From Pseudomonadota bacterium (GTDB lineage Bacteria; Pseudomonadota; Gammaproteobacteria; Burkholderiales; Sulfuriferulaceae): 64,000 nucleotides of DNA. The notes beneath the pieces were generated by a model that was given only the letters and a program-made list of their open reading frames with translations, did not search any database and was not told the DNA's origin. The stretch covers positions 50,604 through 114,603 of the forward strand of contig JAJZUW010000008.1 of the NCBI GenBank assembly GCA_021845925.1, read 5' to 3'. The position numbers were made by a program, and so were the translations under genes. Positions within the stretch are counted from its first letter, which is position 1; each line of letters opens with the position of its first letter. Of the stretch, positions 53,507 through 62,892 are shown piece by piece.

Positions 53507-54666
53507 TCCATCCGGAGCGGGCGCAGCGCCGACAGCAGCCGGTCGATATCGGACGCCTGATGGGCTGCCGACAACGTGATGCGCAAACGGGCCGTACCTC
53601 GCGGAACAGTCGGCGGACGAATGGCTGGCACCAGAATACCCTGCGCTTCGAGCGCCGATGACAGGCGCAGGACGGCTTCATTGCTGCCCACCACCACCGG
53701 CTGGATTGCCGTGGCGCTGTCCATCAGCTGCCATCCATCTGCCCGCAGCCCCTGGCGCAACTGCGCAATCCGCTGGCGCAGGTTGTCACGCAGCGCATCA
53801 GCACCACTGACCAGCCGCAGGCTTTCCAGCAGCACACTGGCCAGAAACCCCGGCGATGCCGTTGTATAGATGGCGGTACGCGCCTTCTGCACCAGCCAGT
53901 CCACCACCAGCGTGTCTCCGGCAACAATGGCACCGGCAACCCCTGCGGCCTTGCCCAACGTCGCCATGTAAACCAGCCGCGGGGATGACAGGCCGAAATG
54001 GGCCAGGCTTCCACGCCCTTGCGGCCCCAGCACGCCAAATCCATGCGCATCATCCACCAGCAGCCAGGCGTCATGCCGTTCGCACAGGGCAAGCAGTTCT
54101 GGCAAGTTGGCCTGATCGCCATCCATGCTGAATACCGCATCCACCATGACCAGTCGCTGACCACGCACAGGCGCCTGCATCAGCCTGGCCAGCGCGTCCA
54201 GATCTCCATGCGGATAACGCACGACTTTCGCCCGCGACAACAAGGCGGCATCATTGAGGGAGGCATGATTGAGCCGGTCGGAATACACCACGCCATGACG
54301 ATCGACCAACGCAGTAACCACGCCCAGATTGGCCATGTAGCCGGTCGAAAACAGCAAAGCTGCCGGCAGGCCGACCAGGTTGGCAAACGCCTGTTCGAAT
54401 GCGTGATGAGCGCGTTGATGACCAGTCAGCAAATGGGATGCACCTGCGCCGACACCCTGCTCCGGTACGGCTCTGCAAGCGGCAGCCACCAGATCGGGAT
54501 GCGATGCCAGGCCAAGATAATCATTGCTGCAGAAGGACAGCATGTCACAACCATCGAGACGGACATGGACGCCCTGATGCCCGTCCAGTATCCGTCGCCG
54601 GCGCAGCGCCTGTTCCTGCCCGAGAGCTGCCAGCCCGTCACGCAGACGGGCAAATGCCGGGGTCAT
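53503..54666 (-). CDS. bioF: 8-amino-7-oxononanoate synthase BioF
   Basis: PLP enzyme condensing pimeloyl-ACP with alanine. 387 aa. Motifs: [54 protein letters not shown], and the PLP lysine in [13 protein letters not shown]. It has 4-nt overlaps with bioB and bioH. Confidence 0.96.
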   Translation of the reverse strand: MTPAFARLRDGLAALGQEQALRRRRILDGHQGVHVRLDGCDMLSFCSNDYLGLASHPDLVAAACRAVPEQGVGAGASHLLTGHQRAHHAFEQAFANLVGLPAALLFSTGYMANLGVVTALVDRHGVVYSDRLNHASLNDAALLSRAKVVRYPHGDLDALARLMQAPVRGQRLVMVDAVFSMDGDQANLPELLALCERHDAWLLVDDAHGFGVLGPQGRGSLAHFGLSSPRLVYMATLGKAAGVAGAIVAGDTLVVDWLVQKARTAIYTTASPGFLASVLLESLRLVSGADALRDNLRQRIAQLRQGLRADGWQLMDSATAIQPVVVGSNEAVLRLSSALEAQGILVPAIRPPTVPRGTARLRITLSAAHQASDIDRLLSALRPLRME

Positions 54667-55637
54667 GCCTGACAGGATTCAGCCGACATACCCAGTCTGG
54701 CCAGCAGCAGCTGGTCACGTTCGACCTCCGGATTGCCGGTTGTCAGCAGCTTGTCGCCATAGAAGATGGAATTGGCGCCGGCCATGAAACAGAGCGCCTG
54801 CAGAGCTTCATCCATGGCTGTGCGACCGGCGGACAACCGGACATGACTGCCCGGCATCAGGATACGGGCGACTGCGATGGTACGGACAAATTCAAACGGA
54901 TCGAGCGCTTCGGTTTCGGCCAGCGGCGTTCCTTCGACGCGCACCAGCATGTTGATTGGCACCGATTCCGGCTGCGGATCCTGATTGGCCAGCTGCGCCA
55001 GCAGGCCGGCGCGCTGGGCCCGGCTTTCGCCCATGCCGACAATTCCGCCACAACAGACGGATAACCCGGCATCGCGCACCCGATCCAGCGTATCCAGTCG
55101 ATCCTGGTAATCCCGCGTGGTGATGATTTCGCCATAAAACTCGGGCGCCGTGTCCAGATTGTGGTTGTAAAAATCCAGCCCGGCATCGCGCAACCGTTCA
55201 GCCTGGCCGTCTTTCAGCATACCCAGGGTGGCGCAGGTTTCCAGTCCCATGGCCTTGACCTCGCGCACCATGTCCAGTACGGCATCCAGGTCGCGGTCCT
55301 TTGGACTGCGCCAGGCCGCGCCCATGCAAAAACGGGTCGCGCCTGCCGCACGCGCCTGCCGGGCGGCCGCCAGCACATCGTCCAGCGCCAGCATGTCTTC
55401 TCCGGCCATGCCGCCTTCGTGACGGGCTGATTGCGGACAGTAACCGCAATCCTCCGGACAACCGCCGGTTTTGATGGATAACAGGGTGGACAACTGCACC
55501 CGGTTCGGATCGAAATGTTGCCGGTGTACGCTTTGCGCCCGCCAGACCAGATCCATGAAAGGCAACCCCAGCAATGCTTCAATTTCGGCCAGCGTCCATT
55601 GGCCGGCGTTTGCCGGTGCCTGCATTCTGTCGTTCAC
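54663..55637 (-). CDS. bioB: Biotin synthase BioB
   Basis: Radical SAM sulfur-insertion enzyme converting dethiobiotin to biotin. 324 aa. The radical SAM cluster is C60, C64, C67 ([12 protein letters not shown]). Also present: [28 protein letters not shown], and SAGRTAMDE with the Arg near the auxiliary cluster. Its ATG overlaps the preceding small membrane-protein gene by 4 nt. Confidence 0.96.
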   Translation of the reverse strand: MNDRMQAPANAGQWTLAEIEALLGLPFMDLVWRAQSVHRQHFDPNRVQLSTLLSIKTGGCPEDCGYCPQSARHEGGMAGEDMLALDDVLAAARQARAAGATRFCMGAAWRSPKDRDLDAVLDMVREVKAMGLETCATLGMLKDGQAERLRDAGLDFYNHNLDTAPEFYGEIITTRDYQDRLDTLDRVRDAGLSVCCGGIVGMGESRAQRAGLLAQLANQDPQPESVPINMLVRVEGTPLAETEALDPFEFVRTIAVARILMPGSHVRLSAGRTAMDEALQALCFMAGANSIFYGDKLLTTGNPEVERDQLLLARLGMSAESCQA

Positions 55638-56011
55638 TCTGCTACCTCCACTGTCATGTCTTGCCAGTCTTCCCGTCCGGCACGAAAGATGTCATACAAA
55701 CCTGCCGGAACCACGACAAGCATCACAATGACCCAGTCCAGGACAACCCCACGCCAGTTGTCAAAAATGGAATACAACGGCTGGCCAATCACCACCATGG
55801 ATCCCGAGATGCCATAGAAGCGGTAAGCCGCCCATCGGTTATAATGCACCGTGCGTGGATTCGGGTGATGGGCGATCGCAGCGTACATGAACATGGAAGC
55901 CGCCATCCAGATCATCCACAACGGGGCAACCACGGTGCAGAGAATACTGACAGCATTGAACAACCGCGCCGCCAGCAGCGACGATTTTCCCGTGATGACT
56001 TGCGTTGCCAT
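55634..56011 (-). CDS. Small inner-membrane protein heading the bio operon
   Basis: A 125-aa protein with about three membrane segments ([36 protein letters not shown] and [20 protein letters not shown]) and a polar acidic C terminus. No functional motif is recognised. ATG 56011 starts [13 protein letters not shown]; the frame extends to 56083 but without support. The 4-nt overlap with bioB implies co-translation, so a role linked to biotin, such as transport or anchoring, can be considered but is not shown. Confidence 0.7.
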   Translation of the reverse strand: MATQVITGKSSLLAARLFNAVSILCTVVAPLWMIWMAASMFMYAAIAHHPNPRTVHYNRWAAYRFYGISGSMVVIGQPLYSIFDNWRGVVLDWVIVMLVVVPAGLYDIFRAGREDWQDMTVEVAE

Positions 56012-56085
56012 GGTTGAGTCGCCTTGTGCTGTCGAGAAGATGACATTTTCTCGCACAAGCCTGGTCAAGTCAATGAACGCCAAAA

Positions 56086-56775
56086 TTGAACATCAGATTA
56101 AAAATTAATCAAACCCTGTGGCCACAGGCCTGTCTCCTGTGCATGGCGCCTGCCGGGCACCACGGTTTGTGCGTAGACTGCACAATGCATCTGGCTCCGG
56201 ACAACCAGAATTGCTGTCTGCGTTGCGGACTGCCACTCAACCATGCTGCCGACACCTGCGGCCAGTGCCTTCTGACGCCCCCGGCCTATGATTACACACG
56301 CGCAGGCCGGATTTACGCGTGGCCACTGTCGCATCTGATCCATGCCTTCAAGTATGGCCATGCCTATGGCCTGGCAAGCCTGCTGTGTGATCCCCTGGCC
56401 ACCACGCCTTTGCCGGATGTGTTTCTGCCCATGCCGCAACACCCACTGCGGTTGCGTGAACGCGGCTATGATCAGACCCGGCTACTGGCAGCAGAACTGT
56501 CCCGTCGCCACAAACGACCCATGCTGGATCTGGCATGTCGCCGGATCCGCAACACCCGCTCGCAGACCGGGCTCGCGCTGTCGGCGCGCAAGACCAACCT
56601 GAAAGACGCTTTTGCCTGCTACGGTGACGTGCGTAGCCTGCATGTCGCAGTGGTCGATGATGTCATGACCACAGGCAGCAGCATGCATGAACTGGCCGGG
56701 GCTCTGCGGGAAGCAGGTGCCACCACCATCGGCTGCTGGGTAATGGCCCGTGCTCTGCCGCCAGGCGAACGCTGA
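56086..56775 (+). CDS. comF: ComF-family phosphoribosyltransferase-like protein
   Basis: A 229-aa ComF/GntX-type protein. Four N-terminal zinc-type CxxC pairs (CLLC, CVDC, CLRC, CGQC) are followed by a PRTase-like domain with the PRPP loop VVDDVMTTGSSMHEL near residue 188 and RERGYDQTRLLAAEL. In naturally competent bacteria ComF aids handling of incoming single-stranded DNA. The start is taken as TTG 56086 since no in-frame ATG gives the first CxxC. It diverges from the bio operon. Confidence 0.88.
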   Translation: MNIRLKINQTLWPQACLLCMAPAGHHGLCVDCTMHLAPDNQNCCLRCGLPLNHAADTCGQCLLTPPAYDYTRAGRIYAWPLSHLIHAFKYGHAYGLASLLCDPLATTPLPDVFLPMPQHPLRLRERGYDQTRLLAAELSRRHKRPMLDLACRRIRNTRSQTGLALSARKTNLKDAFACYGDVRSLHVAVVDDVMTTGSSMHELAGALREAGATTIGCWVMARALPPGER

Positions 56776-56855
56776 GATTCTGCCACCACGCATTCTGTTC
56801 GACGCGTCGTCGCAACAGTTGAACAGAGATTCAGAATGCCGGATAATCCGCATCC

Positions 56856-57869
56856 ATGACATATCAGGTGACTATTCAGCCCAGCGGGCATACCTATTCC
56901 TGTGAAGATGACGAGAGCATCCTCAACGCTGCCCTGCGCGAGGGTTTCAATCTGCCATATGGCTGCCGCAACGGTGCCTGCGGCAGCTGCAAGGGCAAGC
57001 TGCTGTCCGGCGACGTCGAACACCGCGGCAGCGCCACTGCGCTGAGCGATACCGACAAGTCGGCCGGCAAGATCCTGTTCTGTGTTGCCCATCCGCTGGG
57101 CGATGTCAGCATCGAATGCCGTGAAATCGGAGCCGCCCGCGATATCCAGATCCGGACCATGCCTTGCCGCGTCCAGCGACTGGAAAAACTGGCCGGCGAT
57201 GTCATGCTGGTGCAGCTGCGCCTGCCCGCCAGCGAACGGTTGCAGTTTCTGCCCGGCCAGTACATTGATATCCTGTTGCGTGACGGACAGCGACGCAGCT
57301 TTTCCATTGCCAATCCGCCCCACGATGACGGCCTGACCCAGCTCCACATCCGGCATGTCCCGGGCGGACTGTTTACCGACCAGGTTTTCAGCTCCCTCAA
57401 GGAAAAGGACATCCTGCGCATTGAAGGCCCGCACGGCAATTTTTTCCTGCGCGAGGACAGTTCGAAACCCGTGCTGTTCATTGCCGGAGGTACCGGCTTT
57501 GCGCCGGTGCAGTCCATGCTGGCGCACGCAATCCAGCACCACCATGACCGCCAGTTCACCCTGTACTGGGGCGCACGCAACCGCGCAGGACTGTACCTTG
57601 ACCAGACGGCACGCCGCTGGGCCGACGAGCAGCCCAACATCACCTATGTGCCGGTCTTGTCGGAAGCTTCTCCAGATGATGCCTGGCAGGGGCGTACCGG
57701 TCTGGCGACCGAGGCGCTGGCTGCCGATCTCACCGACCTGTCCAGCTACCAGGTCTATGCCTGCGGTGCACCGGCGATGGTGGAAGCTGCCCGCACGCTT
57801 TGCCTGTCGCGCGGCCTGCCTGAGGACGAGTTCTTTTCCGACGCGTTCAGCTTCCAGTCTGGCGGCTGA
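56856..57869 (+). CDS. Ferredoxin-type NAD(P)H oxidoreductase (CDP-6-deoxyglucoseen reductase-like)
   Basis: A 337-aa electron-transfer flavoprotein. An N-terminal plant-type [2Fe-2S] domain has C37, C42, C45 and C76 (CRNGACGSCKG; LFCVAHP). It is followed by an FNR-type FAD domain (RRSFSIANPP) and an NAD(P)H domain (IAGGTGFAPVQSML; YACGAPAMVEAAR). Such proteins are often labelled CDP-6-deoxy-delta-3,4-glucoseen reductase in betaproteobacteria, but no sugar-pathway genes are nearby, so the electron acceptor is unknown. Confidence 0.85.
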   Translation: MTYQVTIQPSGHTYSCEDDESILNAALREGFNLPYGCRNGACGSCKGKLLSGDVEHRGSATALSDTDKSAGKILFCVAHPLGDVSIECREIGAARDIQIRTMPCRVQRLEKLAGDVMLVQLRLPASERLQFLPGQYIDILLRDGQRRSFSIANPPHDDGLTQLHIRHVPGGLFTDQVFSSLKEKDILRIEGPHGNFFLREDSSKPVLFIAGGTGFAPVQSMLAHAIQHHHDRQFTLYWGARNRAGLYLDQTARRWADEQPNITYVPVLSEASPDDAWQGRTGLATEALAADLTDLSSYQVYACGAPAMVEAARTLCLSRGLPEDEFFSDAFSFQSGG

Positions 57870-57881
57870 ACAGCGGCGGCA

Positions 57882-58427
57882 TTACTGCGGAAACAGTTTT
57901 CGCCAGCCGGCAAGCTCCAGTTTGCGCAAGGTCTCGATATTGCGTTCGTAAATGTCGCGTGGATCGGGAATGGCGGCCACCGCGTCATCGATACTGGCTT
58001 CGCGCAGCAGATGCAACACCGGCCATGGCGCCCGGTTGGTGTAGTTGCCGATGTCGTCCGGTTCGGTACCGGCAAACTGCCAGGCCGGATGAAATGCGGC
58101 CACCTGGAATTCGGCGTCAAATTCCGCCTCATCCGCCACGGCTTCAGCGATATCCAGAAAATCATTGAATTCAAGAAAGTCGGCCAGCATGTCCGGCACC
58201 AGCAGCAAAGTGGTATCCAGTTGCTGTGGATCTGCCGCCTGCAACAGGCGTAACTCCTCCAGCAGATCTGCCGCCAGCGCATCCGGCGTCGTTGCATGGG
58301 AAACTGCGAACCGGATCTGTTCGCGCACATACACGGCCCGCGCGAACGGACACAGATTCAAACCGATGACAGCCTTTTCCAGCCAGTTGCGCACATCGGC
58401 CACGCAACGCTCATCACGCCCATCCAT
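57882..58427 (-). CDS. DUF1415-family protein
   Basis: A 181-aa soluble protein with the family's conserved NLCPFARAVYVREQIRFAVS near residue 25 and VAAFHPAWQFAGTEPDDIGN mid-protein, ending LAGWRKLFPQ. ATG 58427 (MDGRDERCVADVRNWLE) is chosen over the longer in-frame ATG at 58523, which lies inside the neighbouring gene. Function unknown. Confidence 0.84.
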   Translation of the reverse strand: MDGRDERCVADVRNWLEKAVIGLNLCPFARAVYVREQIRFAVSHATTPDALAADLLEELRLLQAADPQQLDTTLLLVPDMLADFLEFNDFLDIAEAVADEAEFDAEFQVAAFHPAWQFAGTEPDDIGNYTNRAPWPVLHLLREASIDDAVAAIPDPRDIYERNIETLRKLELAGWRKLFPQ

Positions 58428-58428
58428 C

Positions 58429-58914
58429 TCATTTTCCCTTCGATCTACCCAGCCAGCGAGCGGTTCGACGACAATAATCCGTGTAACTGCTGCCGAATTT
58501 TGCCTGCAAATGCGCTTCTTCATGGCGGATCACACCAAAACGCATGATTGCCCACACCAGCGGGGCCAGCAACAACGGCCAGCCACTTTGCATCAGCAGC
58601 CAGATGCCCGCGTACAGGATGGCATCTGCCAGATAAATCGGATTGCGGCTGAAGGCATACGGGCCGCTCTGTACCAGCGTTGAGGCACCCCGATACGGGT
58701 TGACTGTCGTGCGATGCCGCCAGATGGTGAATGCAGACCAGATCATCAGACACCCGCTGACCACCAGCAAACCCCAACCCAGCCAGCGCACGGATGCCAG
58801 ATACGGCATCGCCAGCGGCCACTGCCGGTCAAGCCACCAGGACAGCACCAGACCAACGGCATACACTGCAGGCGGCGGCACCAGCGTAGCCGGGCGAAAT
58901 CTGGCATTACTCAT
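58429..58914 (-). CDS. Isoprenylcysteine carboxyl-methyltransferase-like membrane protein
   Basis: A 161-aa protein with about four membrane segments and the ICMT/PEMT-like C-terminal SAM-binding block (GPYAFSRNPIYLADA; IRHEEAHLQAKFGSSYTDYC). Bacterial members methylate unknown lipid or protein thiols. Start ATG 58914 overlaps the tatD stop by 8 nt, and it lies 1 nt before the DUF1415 gene. Confidence 0.85.
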   Translation of the reverse strand: MSNARFRPATLVPPPAVYAVGLVLSWWLDRQWPLAMPYLASVRWLGWGLLVVSGCLMIWSAFTIWRHRTTVNPYRGASTLVQSGPYAFSRNPIYLADAILYAGIWLLMQSGWPLLLAPLVWAIMRFGVIRHEEAHLQAKFGSSYTDYCRRTARWLGRSKGK

Positions 58915-59671
58915 GATACGCCAGCACGCGTCGGGCATTTAGAGCACATACGGTTGTCACCTCGTCCAACGTTATTCCACGCAAACTGGCCAGCTCGCGC
59001 GCCACACCCAGCACATGCACCGGCCGGTTGCGCTCGCCACGCGCCCACGCCGGCGACATGTCCGGCGCATCGGTTTCCAGCACCATGCTGTCCAGAGGCA
59101 AATCCATGGCCAGCCGCCGCAGCCGGGTTGCGCGCGGCCAGGTGAATGCGCCGCCAAACCCAAGACAGAACCCCATGCCAATCAGCTGCTGCGCCTGCTG
59201 GATGCTGCCATTGAATGCATGCGCAATGCCACGACGGACACCGCTGTGACGCAAACGGGCAATCACAGCATCCACAGCATGGCGAACATGCAACAGCACC
59301 GGCAAGTCCAGACCGGCGGCAATGGACAGCTGGGCATCAAACCAGCGCAACTGCAAACCGAAATCCACCCGACGGTCAAAACCATCCAGACCAATTTCGC
59401 CAACCGCAACCGCCCGTCCACCGACCAGTTGCTGTTCCAGCAAGGCCAAATCTGCCGCACTGTGCTGCGCCGCATACACCGGATGCAAGCCGTATGCCGG
59501 CAAACAAACCGGGTACTGGCGAACAACCGCACTGACTGCCGCAAAATTGTTTGCCGCGACCGATGGCACCACAATGCGGGTTACGCCGGCAGAAACGGCT
59601 TCGGCCACCACTGCATCGCGGTCGGCGTCAAATTCTGGCGCATCCAGATGACAATGGGTATCAACCAGCAC
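58907..59671 (-). CDS. tatD: TatD-family metal-dependent hydrolase
   Basis: A 254-aa TIM-barrel hydrolase with DTHCHLDAPEFDADR at the N terminus, VGEIGLDGFDR, VLLHVRHAVD, HAFNGSIQQ and LETDAPDMSPAW as metal and active-site blocks. GTG 59671 gives the exact family start (LVDTHCHLD) and overlaps mutY by 11 nt. The family includes DNA exonucleases (TatD/YcfH/YjjV); substrate here unproven. Confidence 0.91.
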   Translation of the reverse strand: MLVDTHCHLDAPEFDADRDAVVAEAVSAGVTRIVVPSVAANNFAAVSAVVRQYPVCLPAYGLHPVYAAQHSAADLALLEQQLVGGRAVAVGEIGLDGFDRRVDFGLQLRWFDAQLSIAAGLDLPVLLHVRHAVDAVIARLRHSGVRRGIAHAFNGSIQQAQQLIGMGFCLGFGGAFTWPRATRLRRLAMDLPLDSMVLETDAPDMSPAWARGERNRPVHVLGVARELASLRGITLDEVTTVCALNARRVLAYHE

Positions 59672-60689
59672 TTGCCAGCCCCTCCAGTATGCGCCGCACC
59701 GGCACCGGTACGCCAGCATCAATGGCTTGCGTCACCGTCATCCAGCCGGCATCCGGTTGCGCCAGTGCCGCAAAGTCAGCCAGAACTGGTGTAATGTGCA
59801 GATCCCGATGGGTCAGCTGATGACGAAAGGCATCACCGGTGCGCACGCTCAGCAGCTTGCCCCCGGTCAGTCTGTCCAGAACGTCTGCATCGGGCATCCG
59901 GTCAAATTCGGGCAGGCTCCAGAGCCCCGACCAGATACCGCGTGCCGGTCTTCTCTGCAACCACACCTGCTTGCCGGCCGTGCAGGCCACCAGCCACATG
60001 TTGACCACCGTCGGCGGCTTGCGGCTGGCGGGTATCGGCAACAGGTCTGTCAGACCTCGCTGCAGGGACAGGCAATCCCCGGCGAGCGGACAGGCATGGC
60101 ATAGCGGACGGCGACGGCGGCACACTGTTGCCCCGAGATCCATCATGGCCTGGGTATATGTCGCCACATCACGCTCCGGTGTGCGCTGTTCGGCCAGTTG
60201 CCACAACACATCCAGCTGTCGGGCGTCATTTGCGGGCGCCAGCAAGGCTTGATGACGGATCAGCACCCGTTTGACGTTGCCATCCAGAATCGTTGCCCTG
60301 CGTCCGAATGACAGCGCGGCAATGGCTGCAGCTGTCGACCTTCCAATGCCTGGCAGCGTACTCAGCATGTGCGGATCGGACGGAAACTGCCCCTGGTGGC
60401 GTTCCATCACCTGCACTGCCGCCGCATGCAGATTGCGTGCGCGCGAATAATAACCAAGACCGGCCCACAGGGACAGCACTTCGGCCAGCGTTGCCGCCGC
60501 GAGGGTCTGCACATCCGGAAAACGTGCAACGAACCGTTCAAAATAAGGGATCACCGCGCTGACCTGAGTCTGCTGCAGCATGATCTCGGACAGCCAGGTG
60601 CGATAAGGGTCGGCAGACTGCTGCCAGGGCAGGTCATGCCGGCCATGGCAGCGTTGCCAGTCAATCAGTCGGAGGGCGAAGTCATCCAT
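59661..60689 (-). CDS. mutY: Adenine DNA glycosylase MutY
   Basis: A 342-aa base-excision enzyme removing A opposite 8-oxoguanine. It has PWQQSADPYRTWLSEIMLQQ, the helix-hairpin-helix and catalytic Asp block (LPGIGRSTAAAIAALSFG; ATILDGNVKRVL), a [4Fe-4S] loop (C-x6-C-x2-C-x5-C around RRRRPLCHACPLAGDCLS), and a NUDIX-like C-terminal domain (GIWSGLWSLPEF). Normal length. Confidence 0.95.
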   Translation of the reverse strand: MDDFALRLIDWQRCHGRHDLPWQQSADPYRTWLSEIMLQQTQVSAVIPYFERFVARFPDVQTLAAATLAEVLSLWAGLGYYSRARNLHAAAVQVMERHQGQFPSDPHMLSTLPGIGRSTAAAIAALSFGRRATILDGNVKRVLIRHQALLAPANDARQLDVLWQLAEQRTPERDVATYTQAMMDLGATVCRRRRPLCHACPLAGDCLSLQRGLTDLLPIPASRKPPTVVNMWLVACTAGKQVWLQRRPARGIWSGLWSLPEFDRMPDADVLDRLTGGKLLSVRTGDAFRHQLTHRDLHITPVLADFAALAQPDAGWMTVTQAIDAGVPVPVRRILEGLASAG

Positions 60690-60754
60690 GCGTCCAGCAT
60701 AACGGGTGCGTCCGCAATTTGCCAGTTGCTCTGGTCAGCTATTGTTTGTTTCGT

Positions 60755-60991
60755 TCAGATCTTGCTGTGTGTTCCATCGCAGAATGGCTGGTTTCCCGTC
60801 GACTTGCAACCACACAGATATTTTTTGCCCGCCTCGGCAACCGTGAACGCAACCGGAGTGATGCCGGTTCCCGCATGCGAACCATCACAGAACGGCTGAC
60901 TGGCCGAGCGCCCGCACGCACACCAGTAATACTCGCCAGGCGCGAGATCCACCGCATACGGTGCTTTTTGTGCACAAACTGCTTGAGTCAT
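60755..60991 (-). CDS. Tandem CDGSH iron-sulfur domain protein
   Basis: A 78-aa protein made of two CDGSH motifs: CACGRSASQPFCDGSHAG near residue 22 and CGCKSTGNQPFCDGTHS near 56. Each should bind a [2Fe-2S] cluster with Cys3-His ligation. ATG 60991 is preferred because AGGAG is 6 nt away; the ATG at 60994 is only 3 nt away. It stands alone between mutY and the yceI genes. Function unknown; redox or Fe-S transfer roles are known for the family. Confidence 0.9.
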   Translation of the reverse strand: MTQAVCAQKAPYAVDLAPGEYYWCACGRSASQPFCDGSHAGTGITPVAFTVAEAGKKYLCGCKSTGNQPFCDGTHSKI

Positions 60992-61062
60992 CATGGTCTC
61001 CTGTGTTCGGGTGCCAGTACGTCTTTCAGTTGCAAGCGCACCGGCACCACGCAGCATTGATA

Positions 61063-61626
61063 TCAGTTCTGGATCGCTTCCACTGGCACCTTGATGCTGA
61101 CTTCGTCGCCGATCATTGGCAGATAGGCCATCATGCCGTAATCCGAGCGCTTGATTGTGGCAGTGATATTGCCGGCACAAACCGGCTTGTGCGCCATCGG
61201 GTGTTCGGTGCACTTGAAATTGTTCACCGTCACATGCAGCGGCTTGCTGACGCCCAGCATGGTTAACGTGCCATCAGCGCCGACAACCTTGTCGCCGGCA
61301 AACACCAGCTTGTCAGAGTGGTAAGTGATGGTGGGGAATTCCTTGTTCTTGAAGAATCCATTGCCGACATGCTCGTTCCATTCCGCAAAACCCATGTCAA
61401 GCGACTGGGTCTTGATGGTCAGATCGACCGAACCACTGTGCTTTGCCATATTCAGGGTAACTGTACCGGTCGTGTCGTCGAAACGGCCACGCTGTGTGGA
61501 CAAGCCCAGGTGGCTCACCGAAAAGATGGGGAAACAATGATGCGGATCAATGGTATAGGTTGTGCTGTCGGCAAGCGCTGCCTGGCTTGCCAGCAGAATA
61601 CCCATTGCGATGACTGCTTTTTTCAT
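61063..61626 (-). CDS. YceI-family periplasmic protein 1
   Basis: A 187-aa lipocalin-like protein with a signal peptide (KKAVIAMGILLASQAALA). The YceI domain follows: YTIDPHHCFPIFSVSHLGL, GRFDDTTGTVTL, FPTITYHSDKLVF, GTLTMLGVSKPL. YceI proteins bind isoprenoid quinone-like lipids. The ATG at 61626 with AAGGAA upstream is chosen. Two cysteines (FKCTE, PVCAG) may form a disulfide. The next gene upstream encodes a second YceI. Confidence 0.9.
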   Translation of the reverse strand: MKKAVIAMGILLASQAALADSTTYTIDPHHCFPIFSVSHLGLSTQRGRFDDTTGTVTLNMAKHSGSVDLTIKTQSLDMGFAEWNEHVGNGFFKNKEFPTITYHSDKLVFAGDKVVGADGTLTMLGVSKPLHVTVNNFKCTEHPMAHKPVCAGNITATIKRSDYGMMAYLPMIGDEVSIKVPVEAIQN

Positions 61627-61786
61627 GCCTGATTCCTTTTCAAAAATTGAAGACAAATGATGCACCACCATGACGGCCAGAAAACGCACATCTGCACAAT
61701 CCACTCCTCAACCCATTGATTGTTATCTGAAACAGATCAGCGCATCCTGCTCAAAACCACCGTCGATTCTTTTGCCGCAGCCCGTC

Positions 61787-62359
61787 TCAAGGCTGCACGA
61801 GCAAATGAAACACCACGACCACCCTGTCTGCCACCACGGATGTGTCAGCCCATTGGCCCACGCCAATCGCAAATGCCTTGCGCGACAATGGCAACTGGCC
61901 GTCCAGCCGGATGCCTCCGACCACTGGCGTCGCCACAAACACGCTGGTCACCGGAACACTGTGGCCCTTGATCGTCAGCGTGCCGGCAACCGCATACCGG
62001 TTGCCTCCCAGCTCCCGAAAAGACGAACTGACAAATCGGGCTTCCGGCCAGTGTGCCGTATCAAACCAGTCCTTGTCGGCCAGCATGCCGGTAGCCTCGG
62101 CATTGCCCGCATCAGTTGATGCCAGCGCAATCGTGACCTGCGCGCTATCCTGAACAAGCGCGGCAGGATCAAACCGCACCTGCGCTGCAAACCTGCCAAA
62201 ATGCCCCGAGGTTGGCACATTCATCTGGGTCGACACGAAACCGATACTGCTGGCTGCGGTATTGATCCGGACGTACGGCGCCGACATTGCGAGGGTTGCT
62301 GTCAGCCACAGCAGCGCACCTGCTGCCATGCGAATTCTGCACAATCGCAAGAGTGACAT
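61787..62359 (-). CDS. YceI-family periplasmic protein 2
   Basis: A 190-aa YceI-family protein with a signal peptide (MAAGALLWLTATLAMSA). It is diverged from its neighbour: VRINTAASSIGFVSTQMNVP, SGHFGRFAAQVRFDPAAL, TGMLADKDWFDTAHWPEARF, GTLTIKGHSVPV. It lies 2 nt after the cytochrome b561 gene, so the two are co-transcribed; a shared role with quinone-type lipids is plausible. Confidence 0.88.
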   Translation of the reverse strand: MSLLRLCRIRMAAGALLWLTATLAMSAPYVRINTAASSIGFVSTQMNVPTSGHFGRFAAQVRFDPAALVQDSAQVTIALASTDAGNAEATGMLADKDWFDTAHWPEARFVSSSFRELGGNRYAVAGTLTIKGHSVPVTSVFVATPVVGGIRLDGQLPLSRKAFAIGVGQWADTSVVADRVVVVFHLLVQP

Positions 62360-62361
62360 AT

Positions 62362-62892
62362 TCAGTCCCTTCCCGGCAACATTCGCCGCAACAAATGATC
62401 TTTCAAAATGAACTCATGCTGCAGCACGGCTGCCAGATGCAAGCCCAGCATGGCCATCAGACCGTCGTTCAGCCAGGCATGCACATGCTTCAACGTTTCG
62501 CCGAGCGCATGATCGGGAGCCACCAGATCCGGCAATTTCCAGATACCCAGCCAGACCACGCTAAATCCCAGTGCCGAACTCATCAGCCAGCCAGTCAGCG
62601 GAATCAGGATCATCAGCAGATACAAAGTCCTGTGCGTCCACTCCGCCGCCAGTTGCTGCCAATGCGGCATGCCGGCTGACAAAGCTGGCGCGGGGTGGGT
62701 CATCCGCCATGCAGCACGCACGAACCACAGCGCCAGCACGGTAATGCCGATCCACTTGTGCCAGGCGTACAACTGCAGCTTGTGCGGCGACAACGGCAGA
62801 TCTTCCATGACCAATCCCAACGGCAAGGTCGTCAGAATGAGCAGCGCCATCAGCCAGTGCAGAGCCATGGCAAACCGGGTATAGCGTTTCAC
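62362..62892 (-). CDS. Cytochrome b561-type membrane protein
   Basis: A 176-aa di-heme b561 protein with four membrane segments. Likely heme histidines occur in FAMALHWLMALLILTTLPLG, LYAWHKWIGITVLALWFVRA, LKHVHAWLNDGLMAMLGLHL and VLQHEFILKD. It would move electrons between the quinone pool and a periplasmic partner. It overlaps the marR gene by 4 nt, and the yceI gene follows directly. Confidence 0.9.
   Translation of the reverse strand: MKRYTRFAMALHWLMALLILTTLPLGLVMEDLPLSPHKLQLYAWHKWIGITVLALWFVRAAWRMTHPAPALSAGMPHWQQLAAEWTHRTLYLLMILIPLTGWLMSSALGFSVVWLGIWKLPDLVAPDHALGETLKHVHAWLNDGLMAMLGLHLAAVLQHEFILKDHLLRRMLPGRD

Noticed and set aside
56856..57869. Sugar-pathway enzyme (CDP-glucoseen reductase) as a firm call
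   Set aside because: Domain order fits many ferredoxin-reductases and no deoxysugar genes are nearby, so only the general electron-transfer role is kept.
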